A DNA stretch of 6,441 nucleotides from Actinomycetota bacterium. Its GTDB lineage: Bacteria > Actinomycetota > Actinomycetes > S36-B12 > UBA5976. Positions 1 to 5,418 of the stretch are shown here, piece by piece. The stretch lies in assembly GCA_009923375.1 (NCBI GenBank), contig RFTO01000065.1, forward strand, positions 1 through 6,441, written 5' to 3'. A model generated the notes under the pieces. It saw nothing but the letters and a program-made list of their open reading frames with translations, was not told the DNA's origin and did not search any database. The translations under genes were made by a program, and so were the position numbers. The number at the start of each line of letters is the position of its first letter. Within the stretch, counting starts at the first letter, position 1.

Positions 1-2
1 GC

Positions 3-197
3 CTGATCGGCGACGGCGACCCGGCTACCTTGTTTCACATGCAAACCAATTTGCGTTTTGGTTGCGTCATCCTGCGCCACTATCTGGATATAGAAAACGG
101 GGATTTGTTTTTGGCGCTGGGCCGCTACAACGGCTCACGCGGCCAACGGCCCTATCCGGATGCCGTTTTGGCAGCACGGCGCGGCTGGGAGTTGTAG
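3..197 (+). CDS. Lytic transglycosylase (SLT family), C-terminal fragment
   Basis: Only the last 64 codons are visible; the gene enters from the left edge in frame 3 and ends at TAG 195-197. The peptide contains the run NLRFGCVILRHYLD followed by LFLALGRYNGSRG and a YPDAVLAARRGW ending. This matches the C-terminal part of the Slt70-type lysozyme-like fold, where the N(L/I)R-GC-ILR helix and the ALGRYNGS loop shape the glycan-binding cleft. Family members cleave the MurNAc-GlcNAc bond of peptidoglycan without hydrolysis, giving 1,6-anhydro-MurNAc ends, and act in the periplasm. The catalytic Glu and any signal peptide lie upstream of the window. The wording of the motifs is typical of Burkholderiales. 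The gene is convergent with grxD, 65 bp away. Family assignment is fairly sure; the exact subfamily cannot be told from this fragment. Confidence 0.85.
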   Translation: MIGDGDPATLFHMQTNLRFGCVILRHYLDIENGDLFLALGRYNGSRGQRPYPDAVLAARRGWEL

Positions 198-262
198 GCT
201 GCGGCGCCGGGCCCCCGAGCGGCTGCGATGTTGCAGGCTGGAGGGGCCAGTGAGGTGGGCAC

Positions 263-589
263 TTAAGCCGCTTTATTACCCAATGCTTGCAGCATTTCGC
301 CGGATTCGTACATCTCCATCATGATGTCCGAGCCGCCGATGAATTCGCCCTTGATATAGAGCTGGGGGATGGTGGGCCAGTTGCTGTACTCCTTGATGCC
401 CTGGCGGATTTCCTCGTCTTCCAGCACATTGACGGTGGTCAGCGCCTTGGTGTCCACGCCGCTGGCTTTGAGAATCTGGATGGCCTTGCCTGAAAAACCG
501 CACTGCGGGAAATTGGCATTGCCCTTCATAAAAAGGACCACTTCGTTGCCTTTAACCAGGCTGTCAATGCGTTGCTGGGTGTCGCTCAT
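263..589 (-). CDS. grxD: Monothiol glutaredoxin, Grx4/GrxD family (CGFS type)
   Basis: A complete 108-residue protein, the usual length for single-domain bacterial Grx4. The active-site motif CGFS is at residues 30-33, preceded by Lys22 (FMKG), which binds the glutathione carboxylate. The cis-Pro motif TIP is at 73-75 within WPTIPQLYIKGEFIGG, and GGSD at 85-88 completes the glutathione site. Such proteins bind a [2Fe-2S] cluster across a dimer using the CGFS cysteine and glutathione; they carry or donate clusters in the cytoplasm, often with BolA partners, and are poor general disulfide reductases. The ATG start at 587-589 is backed by an AAGGAA ribosome binding site. The sequence closely resembles Burkholderiales GrxD, where I recall it following prfA and prmC. 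Here those genes are missing: just upstream lies the end of an actinobacterial cyclophilin gene. Glutathione-dependent Grx4 is unexpected beside that gene, since most actinobacteria use mycothiol. Confidence 0.95.
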   Translation of the reverse strand: MSDTQQRIDSLVKGNEVVLFMKGNANFPQCGFSGKAIQILKASGVDTKALTTVNVLEDEEIRQGIKEYSNWPTIPQLYIKGEFIGGSDIMMEMYESGEMLQALGNKAA

Positions 590-597
590 GGGCGTGG

Positions 598-603
598 TTC
601 CTT
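598..603 (-). promoter_or_regulatory. Ribosome binding site of grxD
   Basis: The minus strand reads AAGGAA, 8 nt ahead of the grxD ATG. Its presence shows that the native leader of grxD survives to about base 604, which puts a left-hand limit on the suspected junction. Confidence 0.7.
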
Positions 604-621
604 CGTGTGAATCAGCGACTA
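604..621. other. Probable junction between betaproteobacterial and actinobacterial DNA
   Basis: On the left, grxD and its ribosome binding site (to base 603) are Burkholderiales-like. On the right, an intact cyclophilin reading frame of actinobacterial type ends with TAG (minus strand) at 619-621. No grxD promoter, prmC remnant or actinobacterial intergenic spacer fits between them. The short direct repeat GTGAATC occurs on both sides (607-613 and 622-628). The change of lineage is inferred from protein resemblance and gene order, not from a database search. It could be an assembly or amplification chimera (favoured) or a real insertion. Confidence 0.65.
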
Positions 622-636
622 GTGAATCGTCGCTGA
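612..636. repeat. 8-bp inverted repeat spanning the cyclophilin stop codon
   Basis: TCAGCGAC at 612-619 and GTCGCTGA at 629-636 are perfect reverse complements around a 9-nt loop, so the cyclophilin mRNA could form a hairpin at its stop codon. No T-run follows on either strand, so this is not a typical intrinsic terminator. About one such repeat is expected by chance in a window of this size; its interest is its position on the suspected junction. Confidence 0.5.
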
Positions 637-1419
637 AGAGATGACGATGGCCGGGTTAGGCGCTCCGTCTGTTGAACCATCGGCGGTGCCGCCGGCGGCG
701 ATGCGATCCAAGACATCAAGTCCTGATGTCATGCGTCCCCAAACCGTGTATTTCGGCGGTAAGGGGCTGTCCTTGTAAACAAGGAAGAACTGGCTTCCAC
801 CCGAATGGGGGGCGCCAGTATTCGCCATCGCGACGGTGCCTCGGGGGTACACATAAACCCCAGACGTATCGGCGGACGGCAAATTCTCATCGGGGATTGT
901 GTAGCCCGGGCCCCCGCTGCCCGTGCCAGTTGGGTCGCCACATTGCAGAACGAAGATTCCAGAGGTGGTGAGGCGATGACATCTGGTGGCGTCGAAGTAC
1001 TTGTGTCGCGCAAGGAACGCCATCGAAGCGACGGTCTCCTTCGCGCCCTTGTCTAGGGCTATGGAGATCACGCCAGCGTTGAGACCAAGCACCATGGTGT
1101 TCGCATTGGCGCCAGCTGATAGGGGAGGAGCAGCAGTCCACGATTGCACGGGGTGAGTCGCACTCGCTGATGGCGCAACTGTCGGAGAAGTGGACGTGGA
1201 TGATTGAGACGTCGCCGCGCTGAGGACCGGCCCCTTGCTTCCAAAGAGCTTGGGAACGTCAACTGTCCAGAAGAACGCCCCCACGATTGCTGCTGCGATC
1301 ACACCTCGTGTAATCCAGACAAGAGTCTGCTCCCGCTTCTGCTTTTGCTGCATTCGGGCGGCTCGTCGTTGGGCGCGCGCTGCTTGGAGTTTGCGCTGCC
1401 TGTTGTTCGATGACGGCAC
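619..1419 (-). CDS. Membrane-anchored cyclophilin-type peptidyl-prolyl cis-trans isomerase (PpiB-like)
   Basis: A 266-residue protein. Residues 1-31 are strongly basic and probably helical (repeated RAQRRAARMQQKQKRE). Residues about 32-53 form one hydrophobic segment, so the N-terminus should be cytoplasmic and the rest extracytoplasmic. Residues about 62-107 are a Ser/Thr/Ala/Pro-rich linker, and 108-266 are the cyclophilin domain. Active-site features are visible: HRL with the catalytic Arg at 149, FVLQCGDP with Phe156 and Gln159, and SGGSQFFLVY at 206-215. The cyclosporin-binding Trp of human CypA is replaced (LPPKYTVWG), as in many bacterial enzymes. The family catalyses rotation about Xaa-Pro bonds; an anchored form probably helps fold exported proteins. 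The GTG start at 1417-1419 has AGGA six bases upstream. The architecture and divergent position next to an MBL hydrolase and hisS match M. tuberculosis Rv2582 (PpiB). The gene normally faces relA at its 3' end, which is absent here. Confidence 0.92.
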   Translation of the reverse strand: MPSSNNRQRKLQAARAQRRAARMQQKQKREQTLVWITRGVIAAAIVGAFFWTVDVPKLFGSKGPVLSAATSQSSTSTSPTVAPSASATHPVQSWTAAPPLSAGANANTMVLGLNAGVISIALDKGAKETVASMAFLARHKYFDATRCHRLTTSGIFVLQCGDPTGTGSGGPGYTIPDENLPSADTSGVYVYPRGTVAMANTGAPHSGGSQFFLVYKDSPLPPKYTVWGRMTSGLDVLDRIAAGGTADGSTDGAPNPAIVISSATIH

Positions 1420-1425
1420 TGCCGA

Positions 1426-1429
1426 TCCT
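1426..1429 (-). promoter_or_regulatory. Ribosome binding site of the cyclophilin gene
   Basis: The minus strand reads AGGA within GGCAGGAT, six bases ahead of the GTG at 1419. It supports this GTG over the nearby ATG at 1438, which is in another frame. Confidence 0.6.
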
Positions 1430-1628
1430 GCCTTCCATGACTTACATGCGGATGGGGCGTGAACACCTCACCCGCGGAGCATCCTGTTGAGTGTTACTTC
1501 GAGTCTTGCGGTTTATCCCCTATGCGTCGAGAGCGACGTCGAAACCAACCCGTCGCTGCCCAGCACAGGCATCCGCATAGTGTAAACGCGCGGAAGGCTC
1601 GCGTACAGAGGCGAGTAGACCCACCCGA

Positions 1629-1634
1629 TAGCCT
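1629..1634 (+). promoter_or_regulatory. Possible -10 element for a leaderless MBL-hisS-aspS transcript
   Basis: TAGCCT fits the actinobacterial TANNNT -10 pattern and lies six bases before a GTG at 1641-1643, the spacing expected if transcription starts on the A/G of a leaderless start codon. No good Shine-Dalgarno sequence precedes either possible GTG (1635 or 1641), which agrees with this. No recognisable -35 is present, and one TANNNT match is weak evidence. Confidence 0.25.
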
Positions 1635-2375
1635 GTGCTCGTGCTTATCGAAGGCTTTCCAGCGGGTCCATGGGGGACAAACTGCTGGGTAATCGCGCCC
1701 GGGCCAGGAAGCGACGCGATCGTCGTCGACCCTGGTTTCGAGGCGGCATCACCGCTGCGAGACCTCCTGGCCGACCAAAATCTGCGTGCGGTCGCGGTCG
1801 TTCTCACCCACGGGCACATGGATCACGTCTGGAGCGTGATCCCCGTATGCGAGGAATACGCCGTGCCGGCGTTCATCCACGGCGCTGACGTCGAGCGATT
1901 GGTTGATCCGCAGAAGTTCATGAGCGCCCAGCTGCGCGAGGCGATCTTGGCCTCAACCGGCGGCGAACTCACCTGCGCAGAGCCGCAGGATGTCCGCACT
2001 CTGGGAGATGGCGAGACATTCGAAATAGCCGGCATCGACCTCACCCCGATGCACACGCCGGGTCACACACCTGGTTCGGTCGTCTTTGAGGTGGCGGCCA
2101 TCGGGCAGCGCGCCGAGCACCTCATCACCGGCGATGTCTTGTTCAACAACGGTATCGGTCGCACCGATCTTGTCGGTGGCGATTCGGTGGCGATGGCGCG
2201 ATCACTGGCCAAGATGATGACCACTTACGACGATGGGCTGCTCGTTTTCCCTGGACACGGAGACGTGACCACCATCGGAGATGAGCGTCGCCGCAGCAAG
2301 TTCCTGCGAGCGGCGATGGCCGAGGGCTTGTCTGCCTCCGCGGTGGAAGCAGCACTGGCTGGAGCGGGCGCATGA
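1635..2375 (+). CDS. Metallo-beta-lactamase-fold hydrolase, glyoxalase-II-like
   Basis: A 246-residue single-domain MBL-fold protein. The metal-binding set is complete: THGHMDH at 58-64, His144 in HTPGHTPGS, Asp167 in TGDVLF, and His208 in FPGHGD. This pattern belongs to the glyoxalase-II-like branch, whose members hydrolyse thioesters such as S-lactoylglutathione or related metabolites; the substrate here cannot be read from the sequence. No signal peptide or membrane segment is seen, so it is cytoplasmic. The start is GTG at 1635, or GTG at 1641 two codons later; an in-frame TAG at 1629-1631 blocks anything earlier. It is the first gene of the operon with hisS and aspS, and its TGA overlaps the hisS ATG (ATGA at 2372-2375), suggesting translational coupling. 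The M. tuberculosis counterpart by position is Rv2581c, also beside hisS. Association with hisS is conserved in actinobacteria, but I know of no demonstrated functional link. Confidence 0.93.
   Translation: MLVLIEGFPAGPWGTNCWVIAPGPGSDAIVVDPGFEAASPLRDLLADQNLRAVAVVLTHGHMDHVWSVIPVCEEYAVPAFIHGADVERLVDPQKFMSAQLREAILASTGGELTCAEPQDVRTLGDGETFEIAGIDLTPMHTPGHTPGSVVFEVAAIGQRAEHLITGDVLFNNGIGRTDLVGGDSVAMARSLAKMMTTYDDGLLVFPGHGDVTTIGDERRRSKFLRAAMAEGLSASAVEAALAGAGA
2361..2364 (+). promoter_or_regulatory. Ribosome binding site of hisS
   Basis: GGAG lies seven bases ahead of the hisS ATG, inside the last codons of the MBL gene. Together with the ATGA overlap it fixes the hisS start. Confidence 0.55.
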
Positions 2376-3652
2376 ACGCGCGCTATCACGCCCCAAAGGG
2401 AACCTACGATCTTCTCGCGCCGCGCTCAGAGTTATTCCTCGCTGTTGTTGACACATTAAGTCGGCAGTTGAGCCTCGCTGGTTATGGATTTATCCAGACC
2501 CCAATATTTGAGGAGACAGCGCTGTTCGTGCGCGGAGTCGGGGAGTCCACCGATGTCGTGCAAAAGGAGATGTACACCTTTGAGGATCGTGCTGGCCGAT
2601 CGCTGACGCTGCGACCTGAGGGCACCGCTGGCGTTATGCGAGCTGTGATCGAGCACAACTTGCTCGGGGGTTCACTTCCCGTGAAGTTGTGGTACTGCGG
2701 CCCAAACTTTCGTTATGAGCAACCTCAGTCGGGTCGTTACCGCCAACACACACAAGTGGGCGCCGAGGCCGTTGGTGGAGATGACCCTCTACTCGATGCT
2801 GAGCTGATTGCCCTCGCTGATGCTGGTTTCCGGCAACTCGGGATGAAGGACTATCTGCTCAAAGTGACCACTCTCGGGTGCAGCGTGTGTCGTCCTGCCT
2901 ATCGCGAGCGCCTCACGGCTTACCTCGCACAGTTGCCGCTCGATGAGGCAACGCGCACCCGCGCTGCCTTGAATCCGCTGCGAGTCCTTGATGACAAGCG
3001 GCCCGAGGTGCGTGCGCTGGTGGCCGATGCCCCCACAATGCGCGACCACGTGTGCGCGCAGTGTGCTGTGCACTTCGACACCGTCACATCTGCGCTGCTC
3101 GCGTGGGGAGTTGCCTTCACTATTGATCCGTTCCTCGTGCGGGGCCTTGATTACTACACCAAGACCACATTTGAATTTGTCCACAACAAACTGGGTGCTC
3201 AGTCGTCAATCGGTGGCGGTGGTAGATACGACGGTTTAATCGCGCAGCTCGGCGGACCGGAAACTTCTGGCGTCGGCTTCGGAATCGGTGTGGACCGAGT
3301 GATGCTCGCTTGTGAAGCTGAGGGCCTGCAACCGCATGACGAATCGCGCGTCGATGTTTTTGGTCTCGGGCTGACTGCTGCAGCGCGAACGGCCGTTGCC
3401 GCTGTGATCGTGGATCTACGAGCTCGCGGCATCCGGGCGGATATGTCTTTCGGTGAGCGCGGGTTGAAGGGCGCCATGCGAGCTGCTGATCGTTCCGGTG
3501 CCACATACGCATTGGTCGTTGGTGACCGCGATCTTGAATCTGGACATGTACAGGTGAAAAACCTGACTGATGGCACTCAGGTATCCGTGCCGCTCGGTGA
3601 CGTGTTGAAGCACATCGCCGAATCACTTAATGAAGGGAAGCAATCACTGTGA
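2372..3652 (+). CDS. hisS: Histidine-tRNA ligase (HisRS)
   Basis: A 426-residue class II aminoacyl-tRNA synthetase of normal bacterial length. It activates histidine with ATP and charges tRNA(His) in the cytoplasm. It opens with the typical APKGTYDLLAP. Motif 1 surrounds Pro44 (GYGFIQTPIFE). Motif 2 is FRYEQPQSGRYRQHTQVGAE at 113-132. The histidine-specific motifs are LVRGLDYYTKTTFEF (255-269) and SSIGGGGRYDGL (278-289). Motif 3 is GVGFGIGVDRVML (300-312). Residues from about 325 to 420 form the HGTP anticodon-binding domain. The insertion domain has two CxxC pairs (Cys170/Cys173 and Cys228/Cys231), seen in many bacterial HisRS and possibly a zinc knuckle. The gene sits between the MBL hydrolase and aspS with 4-bp overlaps at both ends, so all three are probably co-transcribed and translationally coupled. 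Confidence 0.98.
   Translation: MNARYHAPKGTYDLLAPRSELFLAVVDTLSRQLSLAGYGFIQTPIFEETALFVRGVGESTDVVQKEMYTFEDRAGRSLTLRPEGTAGVMRAVIEHNLLGGSLPVKLWYCGPNFRYEQPQSGRYRQHTQVGAEAVGGDDPLLDAELIALADAGFRQLGMKDYLLKVTTLGCSVCRPAYRERLTAYLAQLPLDEATRTRAALNPLRVLDDKRPEVRALVADAPTMRDHVCAQCAVHFDTVTSALLAWGVAFTIDPFLVRGLDYYTKTTFEFVHNKLGAQSSIGGGGRYDGLIAQLGGPETSGVGFGIGVDRVMLACEAEGLQPHDESRVDVFGLGLTAAARTAVAAVIVDLRARGIRADMSFGERGLKGAMRAADRSGATYALVVGDRDLESGHVQVKNLTDGTQVSVPLGDVLKHIAESLNEGKQSL
3633..3638 (+). promoter_or_regulatory. Ribosome binding site of aspS
   Basis: AAGGGA inside the end of hisS, ten bases ahead of the GTG at 3649, supports that GTG as the aspS start. Confidence 0.55.
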
Positions 3653-5418
3653 TCCGCACCCACGACGCTGGCGCCTTGCGCGCCTCAGACGTCGGCACCG
3701 TCGTTACTTTGGCCGGTTGGATCGGTCGACGCCGAGATCACGGCGGGGTTGCTTTCCTTGATTTGCGAGAGCGCTCGGGTGTGGTGCAGGTTGTCGTGCG
3801 CGATGCGGAGATTGCAGGCGATCTGCGTAATGAATACTGCATCAAGGTCGTTGGAACAGTGTCACTCCGTCCGGCTGGCAATGAAAACCCTGACTTGCCG
3901 ACCGGGCAGATCGAGGTCATCGTGGAGTCGCTGCATGTATTGAGCGAAGCCGCGCCGCTGCCGTTCCCCATTGACGACCATGTCAATGTCAGTGAAGAAG
4001 CGCGTTTGCGTCATCGTTACCTTGACTTGCGCCGCCCAGCGCCGGCGAAGGCGATGCAAGTCCGCAGCGACATGAACCGCATTGCCCGCGATGTGCTCTT
4101 TGAGCGTAACTTCCTGGAGATCGAGACCCCCACACTCACGCGGTCTACCCCCGAGGGTGCCCGCGACTTCTTGGTTCCTGTTCGCCTGCAGCCTGGTCAT
4201 TGGTACGCCCTGCCTCAGTCTCCGCAGCTATTCAAGCAATTGCTGATGGTGGCGGGTATGGAGCGTTACTTCCAGATCGCCCGTTGTTACCGCGATGAGG
4301 ACTTCCGCAAGGACCGCCAGCCAGAGTTCACACAACTTGACATCGAGATGTCGTTTATTGAGCAGGACGACATCATCGAGATCGGCGAGGCAATCGTTCG
4401 CGCTCTGTGGAAGGGTGTGCTGAATTACGAAATCGGCGACATCCCGAAGATGACGTGGATGGATGCGATGGCGCGTTACGGCTCTGATAAGCCGGACCTC
4501 CGTTTCAGTCTTGAATTGACCGACCTCACTGACTACTTCAAGGACACGTCCTTCAGAGTCTTCCAGTCGGAGCACGTCGGTGCGGTGGTCATGCCTGGCG
4601 GTGGTGACCAACCTCGTCGTGCTTTCGATGCCTGGCAGGAATGGGCAAAGCAGCGCGGGGCCAAGGGCCTTGCGTATGTGACGTTCGATGGCGATGAGCT
4701 AGGTGGGCCAGTTGCCAAGAACTTAAGCGACGCCGAGCGTGCCGGTCTCATGGCTGCCACCGGTGCGAAGCCTGGTGACTGCGTGTTCTTCGCCGCGGGT
4801 AAGCGAATGGATGCGCTCTCGCTACTTGGGGCTGCGCGGCTGGAGATTGGTGAGCGATGCGGGTTAATCGACCACTCGGAGTGGTCCTTCATGTGGGTGG
4901 TCGATGCACCCATGTTCGAACCCACCGAGGAAGCCGATGGCACCAGCGGTTGGACCGCGGTGCATCACCCGTTTACTTCACCGAACGATGAGTGGGTGGA
5001 CAAGTTCGAGGAAGCTCCAGATCAGGCCCTTGCTTGGGCATACGACATCGTCTGCAATGGAAATGAGATCGGCGGCGGATCGATTCGTATCCACCGCGGC
5101 GACGTTCAGCAAAGAGTCTTCTCACTTCTTGGTTTGTCAGAAGAAGAAGCGAACGAGAAGTTCGGGTTCCTGCTCGAGGCGTTCAAGTTCGGCCCTCCTC
5201 CGCACGGCGGCATCGCGCTTGGCTGGGACCGCGTGTGCATGCTGTTAACCGGTTCGCCCAGCTTGCGAGATGTCATCGCTTTTCCCAAGACAGGTGCTGG
5301 ATTCGATCCGCTCACCTCGGCCCCCACACCCATCACCGCCGTGCAGCGGTTGGAGGCGGGGATCGACGTGGATCCTTATGCGGAGGCAGAAGCCACCGAG
5401 GCAGACGCAACCAGCTGA
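3649..5418 (+). CDS. aspS: Aspartate-tRNA ligase, probably non-discriminating (AspRS)
   Basis: A 589-residue bacterial-type AspRS of usual length. The OB-fold anticodon domain is at about 1-105, followed by the class II core. Motif 2 lies in FQIARCYRDEDFRKDRQPEF (208-227), the GAD insertion domain at about 285-410, and motif 3 is GIALGWDRVCMLL (521-533). GRRRDHGG with His31 replaces the RRDLG of discriminating enzymes such as E. coli AspRS. This is the known hallmark of non-discriminating AspRS, which also aspartylates tRNA(Asn) for conversion by GatCAB. The GTG start overlaps the hisS TGA (GTGA, 3649-3652). The C-terminus ends in an acidic Ala/Glu tail, YAEAEATEADATS, part of which comes from a 15-bp tandem duplication. 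Its last 43 bp are also the antisense 3' end of hutI, so no separate terminator space exists between the convergent genes. Confidence 0.98.
   Translation: MIRTHDAGALRASDVGTVVTLAGWIGRRRDHGGVAFLDLRERSGVVQVVVRDAEIAGDLRNEYCIKVVGTVSLRPAGNENPDLPTGQIEVIVESLHVLSEAAPLPFPIDDHVNVSEEARLRHRYLDLRRPAPAKAMQVRSDMNRIARDVLFERNFLEIETPTLTRSTPEGARDFLVPVRLQPGHWYALPQSPQLFKQLLMVAGMERYFQIARCYRDEDFRKDRQPEFTQLDIEMSFIEQDDIIEIGEAIVRALWKGVLNYEIGDIPKMTWMDAMARYGSDKPDLRFSLELTDLTDYFKDTSFRVFQSEHVGAVVMPGGGDQPRRAFDAWQEWAKQRGAKGLAYVTFDGDELGGPVAKNLSDAERAGLMAATGAKPGDCVFFAAGKRMDALSLLGAARLEIGERCGLIDHSEWSFMWVVDAPMFEPTEEADGTSGWTAVHHPFTSPNDEWVDKFEEAPDQALAWAYDIVCNGNEIGGGSIRIHRGDVQQRVFSLLGLSEEEANEKFGFLLEAFKFGPPPHGGIALGWDRVCMLLTGSPSLRDVIAFPKTGAGFDPLTSAPTPITAVQRLEAGIDVDPYAEAEATEADATS
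4867..4905. repeat. Overlapping inverted repeats inside aspS
   Basis: GACCACTC / GAGTGGTC (4870-4886, one central base) and ATCGACCAC / GTGGTCGAT (4867-4875 with 4897-4905) are perfect inverted repeats sharing one arm, so two exclusive hairpins are possible. They encode conserved AspRS residues (LIDHSEWSFMWVVD), which may explain them fully. Confidence 0.4.

Larger units (their letters stand above)
1420..1634. other. Divergent intergenic region
   Basis: These 215 bp separate the cyclophilin gene (-) from the MBL-hisS-aspS operon (+) and must hold promoters for both. I see no strong -35/-10 pair on either strand. Weak plus-strand -10-like hexamers are TAGTGT (1578-1583) and TAGCCT (1629-1634). 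AGCACAGGC at 1562-1570 is the exact reverse complement of GCCTGTGCT at 1631-1639, so the leader could pair with the start-codon region of the MBL gene. There is no tRNA-like fold, and no T-box is recognisable although hisS lies downstream. Confidence 0.6.

Noticed and set aside
62..253. Short plus-strand open frame starting at ATG 62
   Set aside because: It overlaps the transglycosylase end in another frame and has no recognisable protein features.
198..262. Possible bidirectional terminator between the transglycosylase and grxD; also a near-repeat GTTGTAGGCTG / GTTGCAGGCTG (191-201 and 230-240)
   Set aside because: The spacer is GC-rich with small palindromes but no stable stem followed by a T-run on either strand, and the 10/11 repeat is short and has no clear meaning.
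612..636. Intrinsic terminator for the cyclophilin gene
   Set aside because: The 8-bp stem has no following T-run on the minus strand and lies on the stop codon; the native downstream DNA may be missing.
1420..1634. T-box or other amino-acid-responsive leader ahead of the synthetase operon
   Set aside because: No T-box consensus (TGGNACC-like), specifier stem or run of His/Asp codons is present, and hisS is only the second gene.
3120..3626. A 168-codon open frame antisense to hisS
   Set aside because: It is a by-product of the GC-rich codon use of hisS, has low-complexity Arg/His/Pro content and resembles no family I know.
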